64,000 nt of DNA. Origin: Haloarcula sp. CBA1129 (lineage in GTDB: Archaea > Halobacteriota > Halobacteria > Halobacteriales > Haloarculaceae). Made by a program: the position numbers and the translations under genes. The stretch spans positions 1,922,001 to 1,986,000 of the forward strand of contig NZ_RKSM01000001.1 in the NCBI RefSeq assembly GCF_008729015.1. The letters are read 5' to 3'. Shown here piece by piece: positions 17,039 through 26,609 of the stretch (positions are counted from its first letter, which is position 1; each line of letters opens with the position of its first letter). The notes under the pieces were generated by a model. It saw nothing but the letters and a program-made list of their open reading frames with translations. It was not told the DNA's origin and did not search any database.

Positions 17039-18136
17039 GTGACCTCTCCGGTGCTTACGAAGCAATCACTGGGGACGGGCTATGTCGTCGCGACCGGCGT
17101 CGTGATTACCGGCGCATTGCTCGCCCACGGCATGTCTACCGTCCAGCCGTCCCTGATCGATCTGGTCATCCTCGGCGTGGGGTTGACACCGGCGCTAGCT
17201 CTGGTAGCGGCGAACTATTGGCTCCCGGTGAGCGGGCTGTCCGGCGAACAGATATGGACCGCCGCAGAGTGGTGCGGGCTTGGTATCGCGCTGTTTACGG
17301 TCATCAAAATCGTCGTGTTGCTCGCCCCGGTACCGCAGTCCTCCATGGTCCCATCGATACTCGCAAGCGGGGTCGCGGTCGGCGGGTTTGGCGGCATTCT
17401 GTTCGGGTGGCTGCTGGAACTCCGACGGTCCCGACGGAGACTCTCCCAGAGCAACGAGGTGCTGTTTCGGGTGCTCCGACACGACCTCCGGAACGACCTC
17501 AACGTCGCACTTGGCCATCTCGGCGAACTGCAACGGGATGCCACAGAGCGCGGAGACCCCAAATGCCGTGCGCACGCCGACCAATTGAGCGGCACAATCG
17601 ATGATATCATCGACACGACGGAGAAGGCACGACAGATAGAGTTCGCGTTCGATGCAGACCGTCGCGCACAGCAACCGATTGATCTCGTGCCGTGCGTCAG
17701 AGAACAGGCGAAGACGATCATGGCGTCACATCCCGAAACAACCGTTGAACTCGACCTCCCAGAACAGTCGCAGGTGTACGCTGACTGGATGCTTGATACC
17801 GTGTTACGGAACGTTATCGAGAACGCGGTCGTCCACTGCGAAGAAACCCCCACACTGTATATCTCCGTCGAGGAGCACGGCCGAACCGTGTTCGTCCACA
17901 TCGGGGATAATTGTCCGTCGATTCCACAGCACGAACAAGATGTCCTCAATAGCGGTGTGGAAACGCAACTGTGCCATTCAAAGGGTATCGGACTCTGGCT
18001 AACGACGTGGATCGTCGAGAGTTACGGCGGGGCAGTACACCTCACGACGTCGGATGACGGCAACGTTGTGACGCTGGAATTGTGCGGGCCGACAGTTCTC
18101 GACGAGATTCGCCAGACCCTTCGAGAGTGGCCCTGA
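17039..18136 (+). CDS. Membrane-bound sensor histidine kinase
   Basis: A 365-residue kinase starting with GTG. The N-terminal 125 residues hold about four transmembrane segments with no large extracellular loop. The H-box is VLRHDLRNDLN with His148 as likely phosphoacceptor. The ATPase domain has an N-box (RNVIENAVVH), a G1-like GDNCPSIP and a G2 HSKGIGLWL. No response regulator gene is adjacent, which is common for haloarchaeal kinases. The signal is unknown; the membrane part may sense something in or near the bilayer. Confidence 0.85.
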   Translation: MTSPVLTKQSLGTGYVVATGVVITGALLAHGMSTVQPSLIDLVILGVGLTPALALVAANYWLPVSGLSGEQIWTAAEWCGLGIALFTVIKIVVLLAPVPQSSMVPSILASGVAVGGFGGILFGWLLELRRSRRRLSQSNEVLFRVLRHDLRNDLNVALGHLGELQRDATERGDPKCRAHADQLSGTIDDIIDTTEKARQIEFAFDADRRAQQPIDLVPCVREQAKTIMASHPETTVELDLPEQSQVYADWMLDTVLRNVIENAVVHCEETPTLYISVEEHGRTVFVHIGDNCPSIPQHEQDVLNSGVETQLCHSKGIGLWLTTWIVESYGGAVHLTTSDDGNVVTLELCGPTVLDEIRQTLREWP

Positions 18137-18205
18137 AGCCGGTCGCGAGGGGAACCGTCGACCGCATCAGGAGATATATACGCCTTCGTAGCCTTCGCGT
18201 CAGTA

Positions 18206-18775
18206 ATGACCCGAATCGACGTTATCGACAATCACGGACAGTTCACACATCTGGAGCAGCGTGCGCTCCGAGACATGGGCGTCGACGTCTCACTCAGGGA
18301 CAACACGACACCCCCGGCGGAGATCGACGCCGACGGCATCGTCCTTTCGGGCGGCCCGGACATGGACGATATCGGGAACTGCCCCGCGTACCTCGACCTC
18401 GACGTTCCAGTGCTCGGCATCTGTCTGGGCATGCAACTCATCGCCGACGAACTCGGCGGCCGGGTCGGCGGCGGCGAGTACGGCGGCTACGCGGACGTAA
18501 CGGTCGAGATTCTCGACGACGACGACCCACTTCTCGGCTCGCTGTACCCCGAAACCCGGGTGTGGGCCAGCCACGCTGATGAGGTGAAGGAAGTGCCACC
18601 CGGATTCGAGCGAACCGCGACCTCCGACATCTGTGGCGTCGAGGCGATGAGCAATACAGACGAGGCGATATACGGCGTCCAGTGGCATCCGGAGGTCGCG
18701 CACACTGAAGAAGGCGAGGAAGTGTTCGAGAACTTCCTGTCGGTCTGTGATCAACAATCCGTCGCCAGCCAGTAA
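18206..18775 (+). CDS. guaAa: GMP synthase glutamine amidotransferase subunit (GuaAa)
   Basis: A 189-residue class I glutamine amidotransferase. The nucleophile elbow is GICLGMQLIADELGG with Cys73; the His/Glu pair is in GVQWHPEVAH near residue 165. In archaea GMP synthetase is split: this subunit releases ammonia from glutamine for the ATP-pyrophosphatase subunit that aminates XMP. The GuaAb partner is not in this window. TATATA at about 18174-18180 supports a leaderless start at 18206. Confidence 0.88.
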   Translation: MTRIDVIDNHGQFTHLEQRALRDMGVDVSLRDNTTPPAEIDADGIVLSGGPDMDDIGNCPAYLDLDVPVLGICLGMQLIADELGGRVGGGEYGGYADVTVEILDDDDPLLGSLYPETRVWASHADEVKEVPPGFERTATSDICGVEAMSNTDEAIYGVQWHPEVAHTEEGEEVFENFLSVCDQQSVASQ

Positions 18776-18830
18776 TCGGCAACGGGTAATGTAACTGGTT
18801 TTATATCCGCTCGTAGGGAGTGATAGATAA

Positions 18831-20687
18831 ATGACGGCGACACAGGGAAATCTCGCTAGCCTTTCCCGATTTATCTTCCGGGCTCCGACTTGGTACACGA
18901 GCCTAGCCTTTGCGCTGGTCATCGCCGCGATGACCGGCATCGTTGCGTTCGATTCACGGTTCATCCTCGACGACGCTTGGCAGGGCGTGTTTCTCATCGG
19001 CCTGCCGACCTCAATCGCCAGTGCCGTGACGCCGTGGGTCGACCGACAACTGGGCGGGCAGCTAACCCCGAACCGGGCCACCCTGCTTGCGGTCATCTGT
19101 GAGCTCATCACGATAGCGATGCTGACCATCGCCGGCCTTATCGCCATCTTTACCGTCCGGCTGGGCCAGAACTTCGTCTTCGACGTACTGTTAGTCGCGC
19201 TGGCGTCGATATTCGCCTTCCGGCTGCTGATACTGATGGCCGTCTCGCGACACTCACTGCTGAAAGCGGCGATTCCGGCGAGCGTTCAGACCATCACTGC
19301 CGCCGTGTTACTGGCGATATACAGCGGGGCAACCGCGTTCATCCTCGAAGACCCGATGCTCCGGGAGTACCTCTCGCGCCCGGAAGAGGTCCCGCCGCAG
19401 GTGCAGGGGTTCATCCCGCAAGACTTCATTATCCTCGCGGCTATCTGTGTCATCTACGCGCTGGCAGTCTGGCTGTTTCTGGTCGTCATCGACCAGCCGT
19501 GGCGCTCCTCGCTCGGTGTTTCCGCGCTGGATTTCCTCCGGGGCTTCATCGGGCACATCGCCGAGGGCACGCGCGAACTGGAGGAGTTCTTCGAGGAGAT
19601 CGGCGAAGAAGCCGTCGTCCCGGTCACCGTGTTGTCGGTCCGCCAACCGGACGGCGAGGAGAAGGCCCGGTTCGTCCTGCCGATGATTCACCCCGGTCCG
19701 ATGGGTGAAATCGGCGGTGGGAACCTCCCCAGACGCGTCGCCGAGTCGGCGGAGGGCTTGGCGTTCCCGCCACACGCGACCGCCGGCCACGACTTCAACC
19801 TCGTCACCGAACGGGAGGTCGATACAATCCTGTCGACCGCCGAAACGGCGTCCCAGAAGCTCAAATACGACGATCAGGCAACAGTGGGCCACCGCGTCAC
19901 CGAGGGGGAAGCCACGCTGACCGGGCAGGCCTTCGGCGACGACGCACTCGTCGTGAACACGTACGCGCCGGGTTGTGCCGACGACGTGGAGTACGCTGTG
20001 GGACTCTCAGCGATGTCGGAAGCACGGGCTGACGGGCTCGACGACGTGCTCTTGGTCGACGCGCACAACTGCAACGACGGGCTTGAGGGCGACGACCTCG
20101 GCCACGTCGTTCCCGGCAGTCAGCGGTCTTTCGACATGCTCCACGGGGCCGGTCAGCTTGGCAGCCTGCTTACGGACGCCGAGACCGGCCAGCTCCGCTG
20201 TGGCGTGGCTTGGGACGAAACCCCTTGGGAGCCCGAAGATGGCATCGGCCCGCTCGGGATACGGGTCTGTGTCTTCGAAGTCAACGGCCAGCGGACGGCG
20301 TACGTACTCATCGACGGCAACAACATGGAGCCGGGCCTCCGCCAGCGCATCATCGACGCCGCCGAAGGCGTGGATATGATGGAGGTGATGACCAGCGACA
20401 CCCACATCGTCAATACTGTCGAAGCCGAAAATCAGGTCGGGCAGGCGATCCCTGAGAAGGAAATCGTTGCGCTCATCGGGGACCTCGTCGACAGAGCTAT
20501 CGCCGACCTCGAACCCGTCGAGGCCGGGATGGCGAGCGAACAGGCGACCGTGACGGTGTTCGGCAACGACCGGACAGAGACACTGGCCTCGACTGCCAAC
20601 GCGATGGTCTCGATGGGTGGTGCGCTGGCCGCGGCGTTTATTCTCATCGTAATGACGGTCAGCGTGCTGATCTTCCTACTGACCTGA
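18831..20687 (+). CDS. DUF2070 family membrane protein
   Basis: A 618-residue archaeal protein. The first 220 residues contain about seven transmembrane segments, a large soluble domain follows (about 230-590; with FVLPMIHPGPMGEIGGGN, VDAHNCNDGLEGD and MTSDTHIVNTV), and a final transmembrane segment closes the chain. The conserved His/Asp/Asn residues in the soluble part look like a metal or nucleophile site, but the DUF2070 family has no established activity. TTTATAT at about 18800-18806 supports the start. Confidence 0.82.
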   Translation: MTATQGNLASLSRFIFRAPTWYTSLAFALVIAAMTGIVAFDSRFILDDAWQGVFLIGLPTSIASAVTPWVDRQLGGQLTPNRATLLAVICELITIAMLTIAGLIAIFTVRLGQNFVFDVLLVALASIFAFRLLILMAVSRHSLLKAAIPASVQTITAAVLLAIYSGATAFILEDPMLREYLSRPEEVPPQVQGFIPQDFIILAAICVIYALAVWLFLVVIDQPWRSSLGVSALDFLRGFIGHIAEGTRELEEFFEEIGEEAVVPVTVLSVRQPDGEEKARFVLPMIHPGPMGEIGGGNLPRRVAESAEGLAFPPHATAGHDFNLVTEREVDTILSTAETASQKLKYDDQATVGHRVTEGEATLTGQAFGDDALVVNTYAPGCADDVEYAVGLSAMSEARADGLDDVLLVDAHNCNDGLEGDDLGHVVPGSQRSFDMLHGAGQLGSLLTDAETGQLRCGVAWDETPWEPEDGIGPLGIRVCVFEVNGQRTAYVLIDGNNMEPGLRQRIIDAAEGVDMMEVMTSDTHIVNTVEAENQVGQAIPEKEIVALIGDLVDRAIADLEPVEAGMASEQATVTVFGNDRTETLASTANAMVSMGGALAAAFILIVMTVSVLIFLLT

Positions 20688-20754
20688 GCGGCGGTCGACC
20701 GGCTACGATCCGCCGGAGCCAAGCGCTGTCGCTTGGAGTTGGTCCGTCAGAAAG

Positions 20755-20839
20755 CGCCGAGGAGGAGATTTGAACTCCTGAGTCCGTGAGGACAGTTGCT
20801 CTCGAAGCAACCGCCTTGGCCAGGCTAGGCTACCTCGGC
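20755..20839 (-). tRNA. tRNA-Ser (anticodon CGA)
   Basis: Read on the minus strand, the acceptor stem GCCGAGG (20839-20833) pairs with CCTCGGC (20762-20756), with G as discriminator at 20755. The anticodon stem-loop is GTTGC-TTCGAGA-GCAAC, giving anticodon CGA (reads UCG). A long variable arm (about TGTCCTCACGGACT) marks it as a class II serine tRNA. The T-loop carries GTTCAAATC. CCA is not encoded and no intron is seen. Total 85 nt. Confidence 0.95.
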
Positions 20840-20924
20840 TCATCCATCAGTACCGCCGTTTGCTCTTTAGTGGTTTCGATTTCGGACTCGACACCCCTTT
20901 ACCGGACCCGTAACATGACAGGCT

Positions 20925-21872
20925 ATGGACGCTACCGAGGCAAGCGAGGTGTCGAGTCAGATCCTCGACGAGATCGGGAGTGCCGTCATCGCTGACCGCG
21001 GCTTCTTCGAGACGGTGCTGCTGGGGGTCGTCGCAAAGGGCCACGTCCTGCTTGAGGACGTTCCCGGCACAGGGAAGACGCTGACCGCCCGCAGCGTCGC
21101 GACCGCGCTGGGACTGTCCTTCTCCCGTATTCAGTTCACGCCGGACCTCCTCCCGGCCGACATCACGGGCACACACATCTTTAACGAGGAGTCTCGGAGC
21201 TTCGAGTTCACGGAGGGGCCGGTGTTCGCCAACGTCGTGCTGGCCGACGAAATCAACCGTGCACCGCCGAAGACCCAGTCTGCCCTGCTGGAAGCGATGG
21301 AAGAGGGACAGGTCACCGTCGATGGAGACACCTACGACCTGCCGTCGCCGTTTTTCGTCATCGCGACTCAGAACCCCGTCGACATGGAGGGAACCTTCGA
21401 GTTGCCAGAGGCGCAGGTCGACCGATTCCTCGCGAAAACGTCGCTCGGCTATCCCGACGGCGAGGGCGAGGTCGAACTCCTCCGGCGGCGCGCTGGCCGG
21501 ACGACACAGAGCCCAACTGTGGAACCGGTGCTCGATGCGGAATCCGTCGAGGAACTCCGGAGCGTTCCGGAGACGGTCACCGTCGATGACGACCTGCTGC
21601 AGTACATGGCCGACCTTGTTCGGGCGACCCGAGACGACTATCGGGTGGATGTCGGGGTCTCACCGCGCGGGACCCAGCGACTGTTCGAGGCGACGCGAGC
21701 GATGGCGACAATCGCGGGCCGAGAGTACGTTGCTCCAGACGATATCAAGCGGGTCGCACAGCCAGTGCTAGCCCACAGGCTGGTGTTGACGCCCGATGCC
21801 CGCGTCGAGCAGGTCGACAAGGGAACCGTCGTCCAGAGCGTCCTCGATGAGGTCCCCGTCCCGACCGTCTAA
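20925..21872 (+). CDS. MoxR-family AAA+ ATPase
   Basis: A 315-residue MoxR ATPase. Walker A is LLEDVPGTGKTLTAR (Lys51), Walker B is VVLADEINRAPPKTQSALLE, and sensor 1 is FVIATQNPVDMEG. The C-terminal lid carries VSPRGTQRLFEATRAMA. MoxR proteins act as chaperones that insert metals or activate partner proteins, usually with adjacent DUF58/VWA genes; none is adjacent here, the next gene being convergent. TTTAC about 27 nt upstream supports the start. Confidence 0.88.
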   Translation: MDATEASEVSSQILDEIGSAVIADRGFFETVLLGVVAKGHVLLEDVPGTGKTLTARSVATALGLSFSRIQFTPDLLPADITGTHIFNEESRSFEFTEGPVFANVVLADEINRAPPKTQSALLEAMEEGQVTVDGDTYDLPSPFFVIATQNPVDMEGTFELPEAQVDRFLAKTSLGYPDGEGEVELLRRRAGRTTQSPTVEPVLDAESVEELRSVPETVTVDDDLLQYMADLVRATRDDYRVDVGVSPRGTQRLFEATRAMATIAGREYVAPDDIKRVAQPVLAHRLVLTPDARVEQVDKGTVVQSVLDEVPVPTV

Positions 21873-22279
21873 CCCCACGTCCAGTGTGCGTCAAGCGCAT
21901 ACCGATACACGCCTGTGATGACGATAGCTCCGCCGTTGCCGACCAGCGGCACGACGCCGCCCCATGTGACAAACGCATATAGGAGGCCCAACTGGATCGG
22001 GATCGCCGTCCCACGAACGAGGTTCGTCTTCCCTAATCCGAGGACGTACTCCCGCAGGTTCGAATGCTGCGACCGGTGAAACGTCCAAGCGTTGTTGAGA
22101 ACGTACTGCAACAGAATCGTACACTCGATGGCGATAGCGGCCGCGAGGATGTAGTTCAGGTCGCCAAGGTCGGTGAACAGCCACAGCAACGCTTGCTGGA
22201 CCGACGCCGCGACCACGCCAACGAGGAAAAACCGGACGAGTTGCTGTCGCCGGGCCGGTGTGACGACAGCAGACGCCAT
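21869..22279 (-). CDS. GtrA family membrane protein
   Basis: A 136-residue four-TM protein: LVRFFLVGVVAASVQQALLW, LNYILAAAIAIECTILLQYV with the family's NNAWTFHRS motif, then two further segments. GtrA proteins are thought to flip lipid-linked sugars in cell-surface glycosylation. It is the second gene of a pair with the sulfatase-like gene (6 nt gap). Its stop codon overlaps that of the convergent MoxR gene. Confidence 0.85.
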   Translation of the reverse strand: MASAVVTPARRQQLVRFFLVGVVAASVQQALLWLFTDLGDLNYILAAAIAIECTILLQYVLNNAWTFHRSQHSNLREYVLGLGKTNLVRGTAIPIQLGLLYAFVTWGGVVPLVGNGGAIVITGVYRYALDAHWTWG

Positions 22280-22285
22280 ACAGCC

Positions 22286-23704
22286 TTACTGATAACCGAG
22301 CGCCTTTAATCGTGCTGTTATCTCGTCGGATGCCTCGGTGTTTCCGGTCCCCGTCCCGTCGCTGTCGAGCTTGGCGAGGTGGTCGGCAACAGCATCCGAG
22401 AGCCGGTCAAGCACCGTCGCCGGCGGATCGGCGTCCGTCGAGTCCGAACAGAGATCGACCTGCTCCTCGGGGTCGTTCGTCCGGTCGTACAGTTCCCGGC
22501 GGCCTGATTCCGTGAACTCGATGTAGGTGTAGCGCTCGTCGCGTGCGCTGAGGAGCAATTCGCCGTCGGCGCGGCTCCGCGGAATCGGTTGGCTGGTCAC
22601 GCTCTCGCCCCGGACCGCCGCGGAGACGATGGGAGCGCGGTCCTCGATGTCTGCGCCGTGAATCGCCGGAGCGACGGACGCTCCGTCCCACTCCGCCGCC
22701 GGCGTGAGCGACAGCAGGTCACACACTGTCGGCGCGATGGTGTCGAGGCCGACGGGCGTCTCGACCGACTGGTGCTCACCATCTGGTGTCGAGACGATAT
22801 ACGGGACGTCGATGAGTTCCCGATAGAGCTTGGGGTAGTGAGCGAGATGGCCGTGTTCGAGGAACTCCTCGCCGTGGTCGCCGGCGACGACGACGGCGGT
22901 ATCGTCGCGGTAGCCCTCTGTTTCGAGCGTGTCGAGTAGCCGTCCGACGCTGGCGTCGACCTGCCGGACCGTCGCCTCGTACAGCGTCCGGAGCGTCTCC
23001 AGCGTCCGGTCGTCGACTTCCCAGCCCAGTCCGGTTCGGAGGTGGGAGCTGAGCATCCGGAGGACGCCGAAGTGGTTGTCAGATACCTCGCGGATATGCC
23101 GCGGGGCCGGCACGTACGGCGTGTGCGTGTCCATGTAGTGAACCCACAGGAAGAACGGTCCGTCGGTCGTCTCCAGAAACTCGGTGGCACGGTCTTCGAG
23201 GTCGCCCATCCGTGACACGTCGGCGAAGGGGCGTTCGTCGGACCCGCCGCTGAGAACCGTCGCGGCGCGCCGGAACGGCGAGGTGCCCAGCTGGACCCAG
23301 GCCTGAATAGTCGGGTGGGCCGCCAGATACTTGCTGTAGCCGCCGCTGTCGACGAACGGCTCGAACTCGTCGAACCCGCGGTCGTACCCCCAGTGGTCGG
23401 TGAGAAAGCCGTTTGCAGCGTTGAATCCTGCCGTCTCGACACCGGCATCGGACACCTGCTCGGCCAGCGTCGGCGTCGACGCCAGACCGATGTCGTCGCT
23501 CTCCGCGAACACCGGACGCGACCCGTGAATGCTAGGGAACGAAAACGGCGTCCAATTCCCCTGTGCAACGGCGTTTTCGAAGACGGCACCCGACTCGGCG
23601 AGTGAGTCTATGACAGGGGAGACACTGTCAGGGCCACCCAGCGCGTCTGCCCGCAGCGAGTCCACCGTGACCAGCACCACATTGTTCGTTGCTGGGGCTG
23701 TCAT
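22286..23704 (-). CDS. Sulfatase-like alkaline phosphatase superfamily protein
   Basis: A 472-residue cytoplasmic-looking protein (no signal peptide). The metal site is visible as NVVLVTVDSLRADALGG at the N-terminus and VVAGDHGEEFLEHGH about residue 270. At the nucleophile position the usual C/S-x-P-x-R appears as FSFPSIHGSR, with no Cys and no Arg at the expected spacing, so a Ser nucleophile or a non-sulfatase activity (for example a phosphotransferase) is possible. Haloarchaeal members often occur with cell-surface glycosylation genes, which fits the GtrA neighbour. Confidence 0.8.
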   Translation of the reverse strand: MTAPATNNVVLVTVDSLRADALGGPDSVSPVIDSLAESGAVFENAVAQGNWTPFSFPSIHGSRPVFAESDDIGLASTPTLAEQVSDAGVETAGFNAANGFLTDHWGYDRGFDEFEPFVDSGGYSKYLAAHPTIQAWVQLGTSPFRRAATVLSGGSDERPFADVSRMGDLEDRATEFLETTDGPFFLWVHYMDTHTPYVPAPRHIREVSDNHFGVLRMLSSHLRTGLGWEVDDRTLETLRTLYEATVRQVDASVGRLLDTLETEGYRDDTAVVVAGDHGEEFLEHGHLAHYPKLYRELIDVPYIVSTPDGEHQSVETPVGLDTIAPTVCDLLSLTPAAEWDGASVAPAIHGADIEDRAPIVSAAVRGESVTSQPIPRSRADGELLLSARDERYTYIEFTESGRRELYDRTNDPEEQVDLCSDSTDADPPATVLDRLSDAVADHLAKLDSDGTGTGNTEASDEITARLKALGYQ

Positions 23705-23923
23705 AATCGACCTACACTCCCCTGTGGTCGTAATAGGACCGACGTATCGCGTCCGTAAACCGGGGTTTTCACCCAGCGTGTGCCACCGAATTTTCTCATA
23801 CCCCCTATAACAGACACTGAATACTGAACGTTCCGGATAAATTCAGAGAGGGATAATAGAACCATACTCTCATAAGGTAGAATTAAACCCCCTCTCCGAC
23901 AAGGGCTGTCCAGAACATATTCG

Positions 23924-24451
23924 ATGACCGACCGGATTCAGTTTCGGTCCTACGATAGCCGAGACGCCGATGCTGTCTGGCGTCTTCACGAATGGGCGAT
24001 GCGAGCGAGCGGAAACGACCCCAGTGACATCCCCGGAACGTCGGACCTGAAAAACGTCGAGACGCGGTATTTCGATACCGGCGGCGCGTTTCTCGTCGGC
24101 GTCGTGACCGCCGCTGACGACGAACTCCCGGGGACATTCGATGGCGGCCTAGCCGCGATGGGCGGCTTCCTCCCGAACGAGGTCGGCCACGCGGACGAGC
24201 GGACCGTCCCCGGCGCGGCCGAACTCCATCGGATGCGGGTCGCTCCGTCCCGGCAGCGGCGCGGCTACGGTCGCAGCCTCCTCCACAAACTCGAACAGCA
24301 GGTGGCCGAGCGGGGGTACGATGTCCTGCTTGCGACGACATCTCAGAGCCAACCCGCCGCGGTCGCGTTCTACCGAGACGAAGGATATCAAGAGGTCGAC
24401 CGGTCGACACAGGGTGAGTACGAACTCATCCACTTCGAAAAACAGCTCTAA
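23924..24451 (+). CDS. GNAT-family N-acetyltransferase
   Basis: A 175-residue acetyltransferase. The acetyl-CoA loop is the MRVAPSRQRRGYGRSLLHKL segment (R/Q-x-x-G-x-G/A), followed by LLATTSQSQPAAVAFYRDEG, the usual C-terminal pattern. Substrate unknown. It stands alone between the sulfatase-like gene (divergent) and the UbiB-type gene (convergent). Confidence 0.85.
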   Translation: MTDRIQFRSYDSRDADAVWRLHEWAMRASGNDPSDIPGTSDLKNVETRYFDTGGAFLVGVVTAADDELPGTFDGGLAAMGGFLPNEVGHADERTVPGAAELHRMRVAPSRQRRGYGRSLLHKLEQQVAERGYDVLLATTSQSQPAAVAFYRDEGYQEVDRSTQGEYELIHFEKQL

Positions 24452-24471
24452 TCGCAGCGACTGGACGGCGT

Positions 24472-26190
24472 TCAGTCGCCGCTATAGGCGTCGTCGGTGT
24501 CCTCGCCGAAGGAGGTGTTGAGCCCGCCCGGACTCTCTCGGTCTTGCTCGCGCATGCTCTGGCGCGTGAACTGCGGTTTTGCACGGACGGCCTTCTTCGA
24601 GCGGAACGACCACCACAGCGCCAGAGACAGGCCAACAGTGCCGGCGATACCGACACCGGTCGCGGGAAGCGATGCCTGCGTGTACAGGAACGCCGTCGAG
24701 AACAGCGTGCTTGCAAGCAGCATTCCGAGGATGAGCCGCTTGGTCATCGTCGCGAGCAGGCCGTCGGAGTCCTCGATGTCGGCTTGCACGCGGAAGTCCT
24801 CCCGCTCGACCCTGTCGAGGGCGGACTCCAGTTTCGGCGGGATTCGGACGGCCGACCGGGCCGCGTCGGACACTTCGGTCGCTCTGTCCTCGACGAAGTT
24901 CCGGACGCCCTCGGCGATGTACCCCTCCTCGCGGAGATAGTCGGTGGCGACGCCGATGAAGTCGAAGTCCTCGTCGAGGGTGACACAGACGCCTTCGACG
25001 ACCGTGGCGACACGCAATACGAGCGCAAGATTCGCCGGCAAGCGAAGCGGGAACTCGTAGATGGTGTCCTCGACCTGCTGGATGATTTGCTGGACGCGAT
25101 ACTGCTCGATGTCCTCGCCGCGGGCGTCGGCGATGGCCAGTTCCATCACGTCACCCATCACCTGCCGGTCGGCTTCCGGCGAGAGCGTCCCCATCTCGAT
25201 GAGGGCATCAAGGATGGCGTCGATGTCCTGATCCGCGACGGCGGCGTAGAAGTCGATGATCTTGTCCTGCACGAACGGGTCGACCCGGCCGGACATCCCG
25301 AAGTCATAGAAGACGAGCGTCCCGTCGTCCTGTACCGCGAGGTTCCCGGGATGTGGGTCGGCGTGGAACACGCCGTCGTCGATAATCATCTTGAGGTACG
25401 CCCGCTGGAGCGTCTCAGCCAGTTCCGTCCGGTTGATACCGCCCGAATCGAGGCTGTCGATATCGTTTATTTTCGTCCCGGGGACGTACTCCATCGTCAG
25501 GACGCGCCGCGTTGAGTGGGACTCCTTGACCTTGGGGATGCAGATGCGGTCGTTGTCCCTGAAGTTCTCCCGGATTTCGGTGAGCATACGACCCTCTCGC
25601 TGGTAGTCCATCTCTTCCCGGATGGTCTTCGAGAACTCATCGGCCAGTGTCTCAAGCGAGAACGACCGGGAGTTGTCGATGAAGTACATCAACAGCGGGA
25701 GCGACCAGCGGACGACCCGCAGGTCGGCCTCCACGAGCGTCTCGATGCCGGGGCGACGGATCTTGACGGCGACCTTCTCGCCGTCGACCTCCGCCAGATA
25801 CACCTGCCCGAGCGACGCGCCGCTTATTGCCTCTGTCTCGAACTCGTCGAAGCGGTCGTCGACAGACCCTAATTCGTCCTCGATGACGACCCGTGCCTCG
25901 TCCCAGTCAGCCGGTGGCACGCGGTCCTGCAGTTTCGAGAACTCCTCGATGTACTCCGGTGGTAGGACGTCCGGCCGCGTCGAGAGGATCTGGCCGAGTT
26001 TGATGAACGTCGGGCCAAGCGTCAGCAACGAGTCAAGTAGCTGTTGTGCACGCTCACGACGCTGTTCGGGTGTGACGCGGCGTGATGAGCCGATCACGAA
26101 GAACCGTTTCCGGTCTCGTGCGTACGCGACCAACAGGGGCAGGAAGTGGCGAGCGACGACGAGGAACCGCCAGTACGCGCGAATGTTCAC
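24472..26190 (-). CDS. AarF/ABC1/UbiB-family atypical kinase
   Basis: A 572-residue UbiB-type protein. The family KxGQ motif is in FIKLGQILSTRPD (about residues 62-74), the Ala-rich loop replacing the usual P-loop is SGASLGQVYLAEV, the VAIK-like lysine is in VAVKIRRPG, and the catalytic/metal segment is FHADPHPGNLAV. Two C-terminal transmembrane segments anchor it. Relatives support isoprenoid quinone synthesis or membrane lipid homeostasis by ATP-dependent means. An Hsp20 gene precedes it on the same strand by 18 nt. Confidence 0.88.
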   Translation of the reverse strand: MNIRAYWRFLVVARHFLPLLVAYARDRKRFFVIGSSRRVTPEQRRERAQQLLDSLLTLGPTFIKLGQILSTRPDVLPPEYIEEFSKLQDRVPPADWDEARVVIEDELGSVDDRFDEFETEAISGASLGQVYLAEVDGEKVAVKIRRPGIETLVEADLRVVRWSLPLLMYFIDNSRSFSLETLADEFSKTIREEMDYQREGRMLTEIRENFRDNDRICIPKVKESHSTRRVLTMEYVPGTKINDIDSLDSGGINRTELAETLQRAYLKMIIDDGVFHADPHPGNLAVQDDGTLVFYDFGMSGRVDPFVQDKIIDFYAAVADQDIDAILDALIEMGTLSPEADRQVMGDVMELAIADARGEDIEQYRVQQIIQQVEDTIYEFPLRLPANLALVLRVATVVEGVCVTLDEDFDFIGVATDYLREEGYIAEGVRNFVEDRATEVSDAARSAVRIPPKLESALDRVEREDFRVQADIEDSDGLLATMTKRLILGMLLASTLFSTAFLYTQASLPATGVGIAGTVGLSLALWWSFRSKKAVRAKPQFTRQSMREQDRESPGGLNTSFGEDTDDAYSGD

Positions 26191-26208
26191 CGGCTTGCCA
26201 CCTCTGGG

Positions 26209-26565
26209 TCAGTCCCCGTCGATCGGGATTGTCGTGCTCGGTGCGGCCGTCGCCTTCGGCAGGCGGAGTTCGAGGACGCCGTTTTCTACGGTCCCCTCCC
26301 CGCCCTGCCCGGTCGTGTCCGGCGGGAGCGGGATCTCGGCATCAAGGAACACGGAGCGGTCCTCGCGAACGAACGTGAACTCCCCGGGCACGTCCTTGGT
26401 CCGTTGCCCGTCTATGCGAAGGCGGCCCCCTTCAACGGTCACGTCGATTGTATCCGCGGTCACGCCCGGCAGATCGAGCACGAGCAGGTATTCGTCCTCG
26501 GATTCGAGCACGTCCGCGAACACGGCGTCGGGAAGATCCCGAAGCGCTTCACGCAGGGCTGGCAT
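26209..26565 (-). CDS. Hsp20/alpha-crystallin-like small heat-shock protein
   Basis: A 118-residue protein with the alpha-crystallin fold: DEYLLVLDLPGVTADTIDVT, VEGGRLRIDG, FVREDRSVFLDAEIPLP and ENGVLELRLPKA near the C-terminus (family A-x-x-x-G-V-L pattern). The C-terminal I-x-I type tail is present as TTIPIDGD. It is an ATP-independent holdase by family. It lies just upstream of the UbiB-like gene and may share its transcript. Confidence 0.82.
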   Translation of the reverse strand: MPALREALRDLPDAVFADVLESEDEYLLVLDLPGVTADTIDVTVEGGRLRIDGQRTKDVPGEFTFVREDRSVFLDAEIPLPPDTTGQGGEGTVENGVLELRLPKATAAPSTTIPIDGD

Positions 26566-26609
26566 ACGCCCATCTAGGTGGTACGCTGTGGTAAACCCGA
26601 CGGTCTCCG

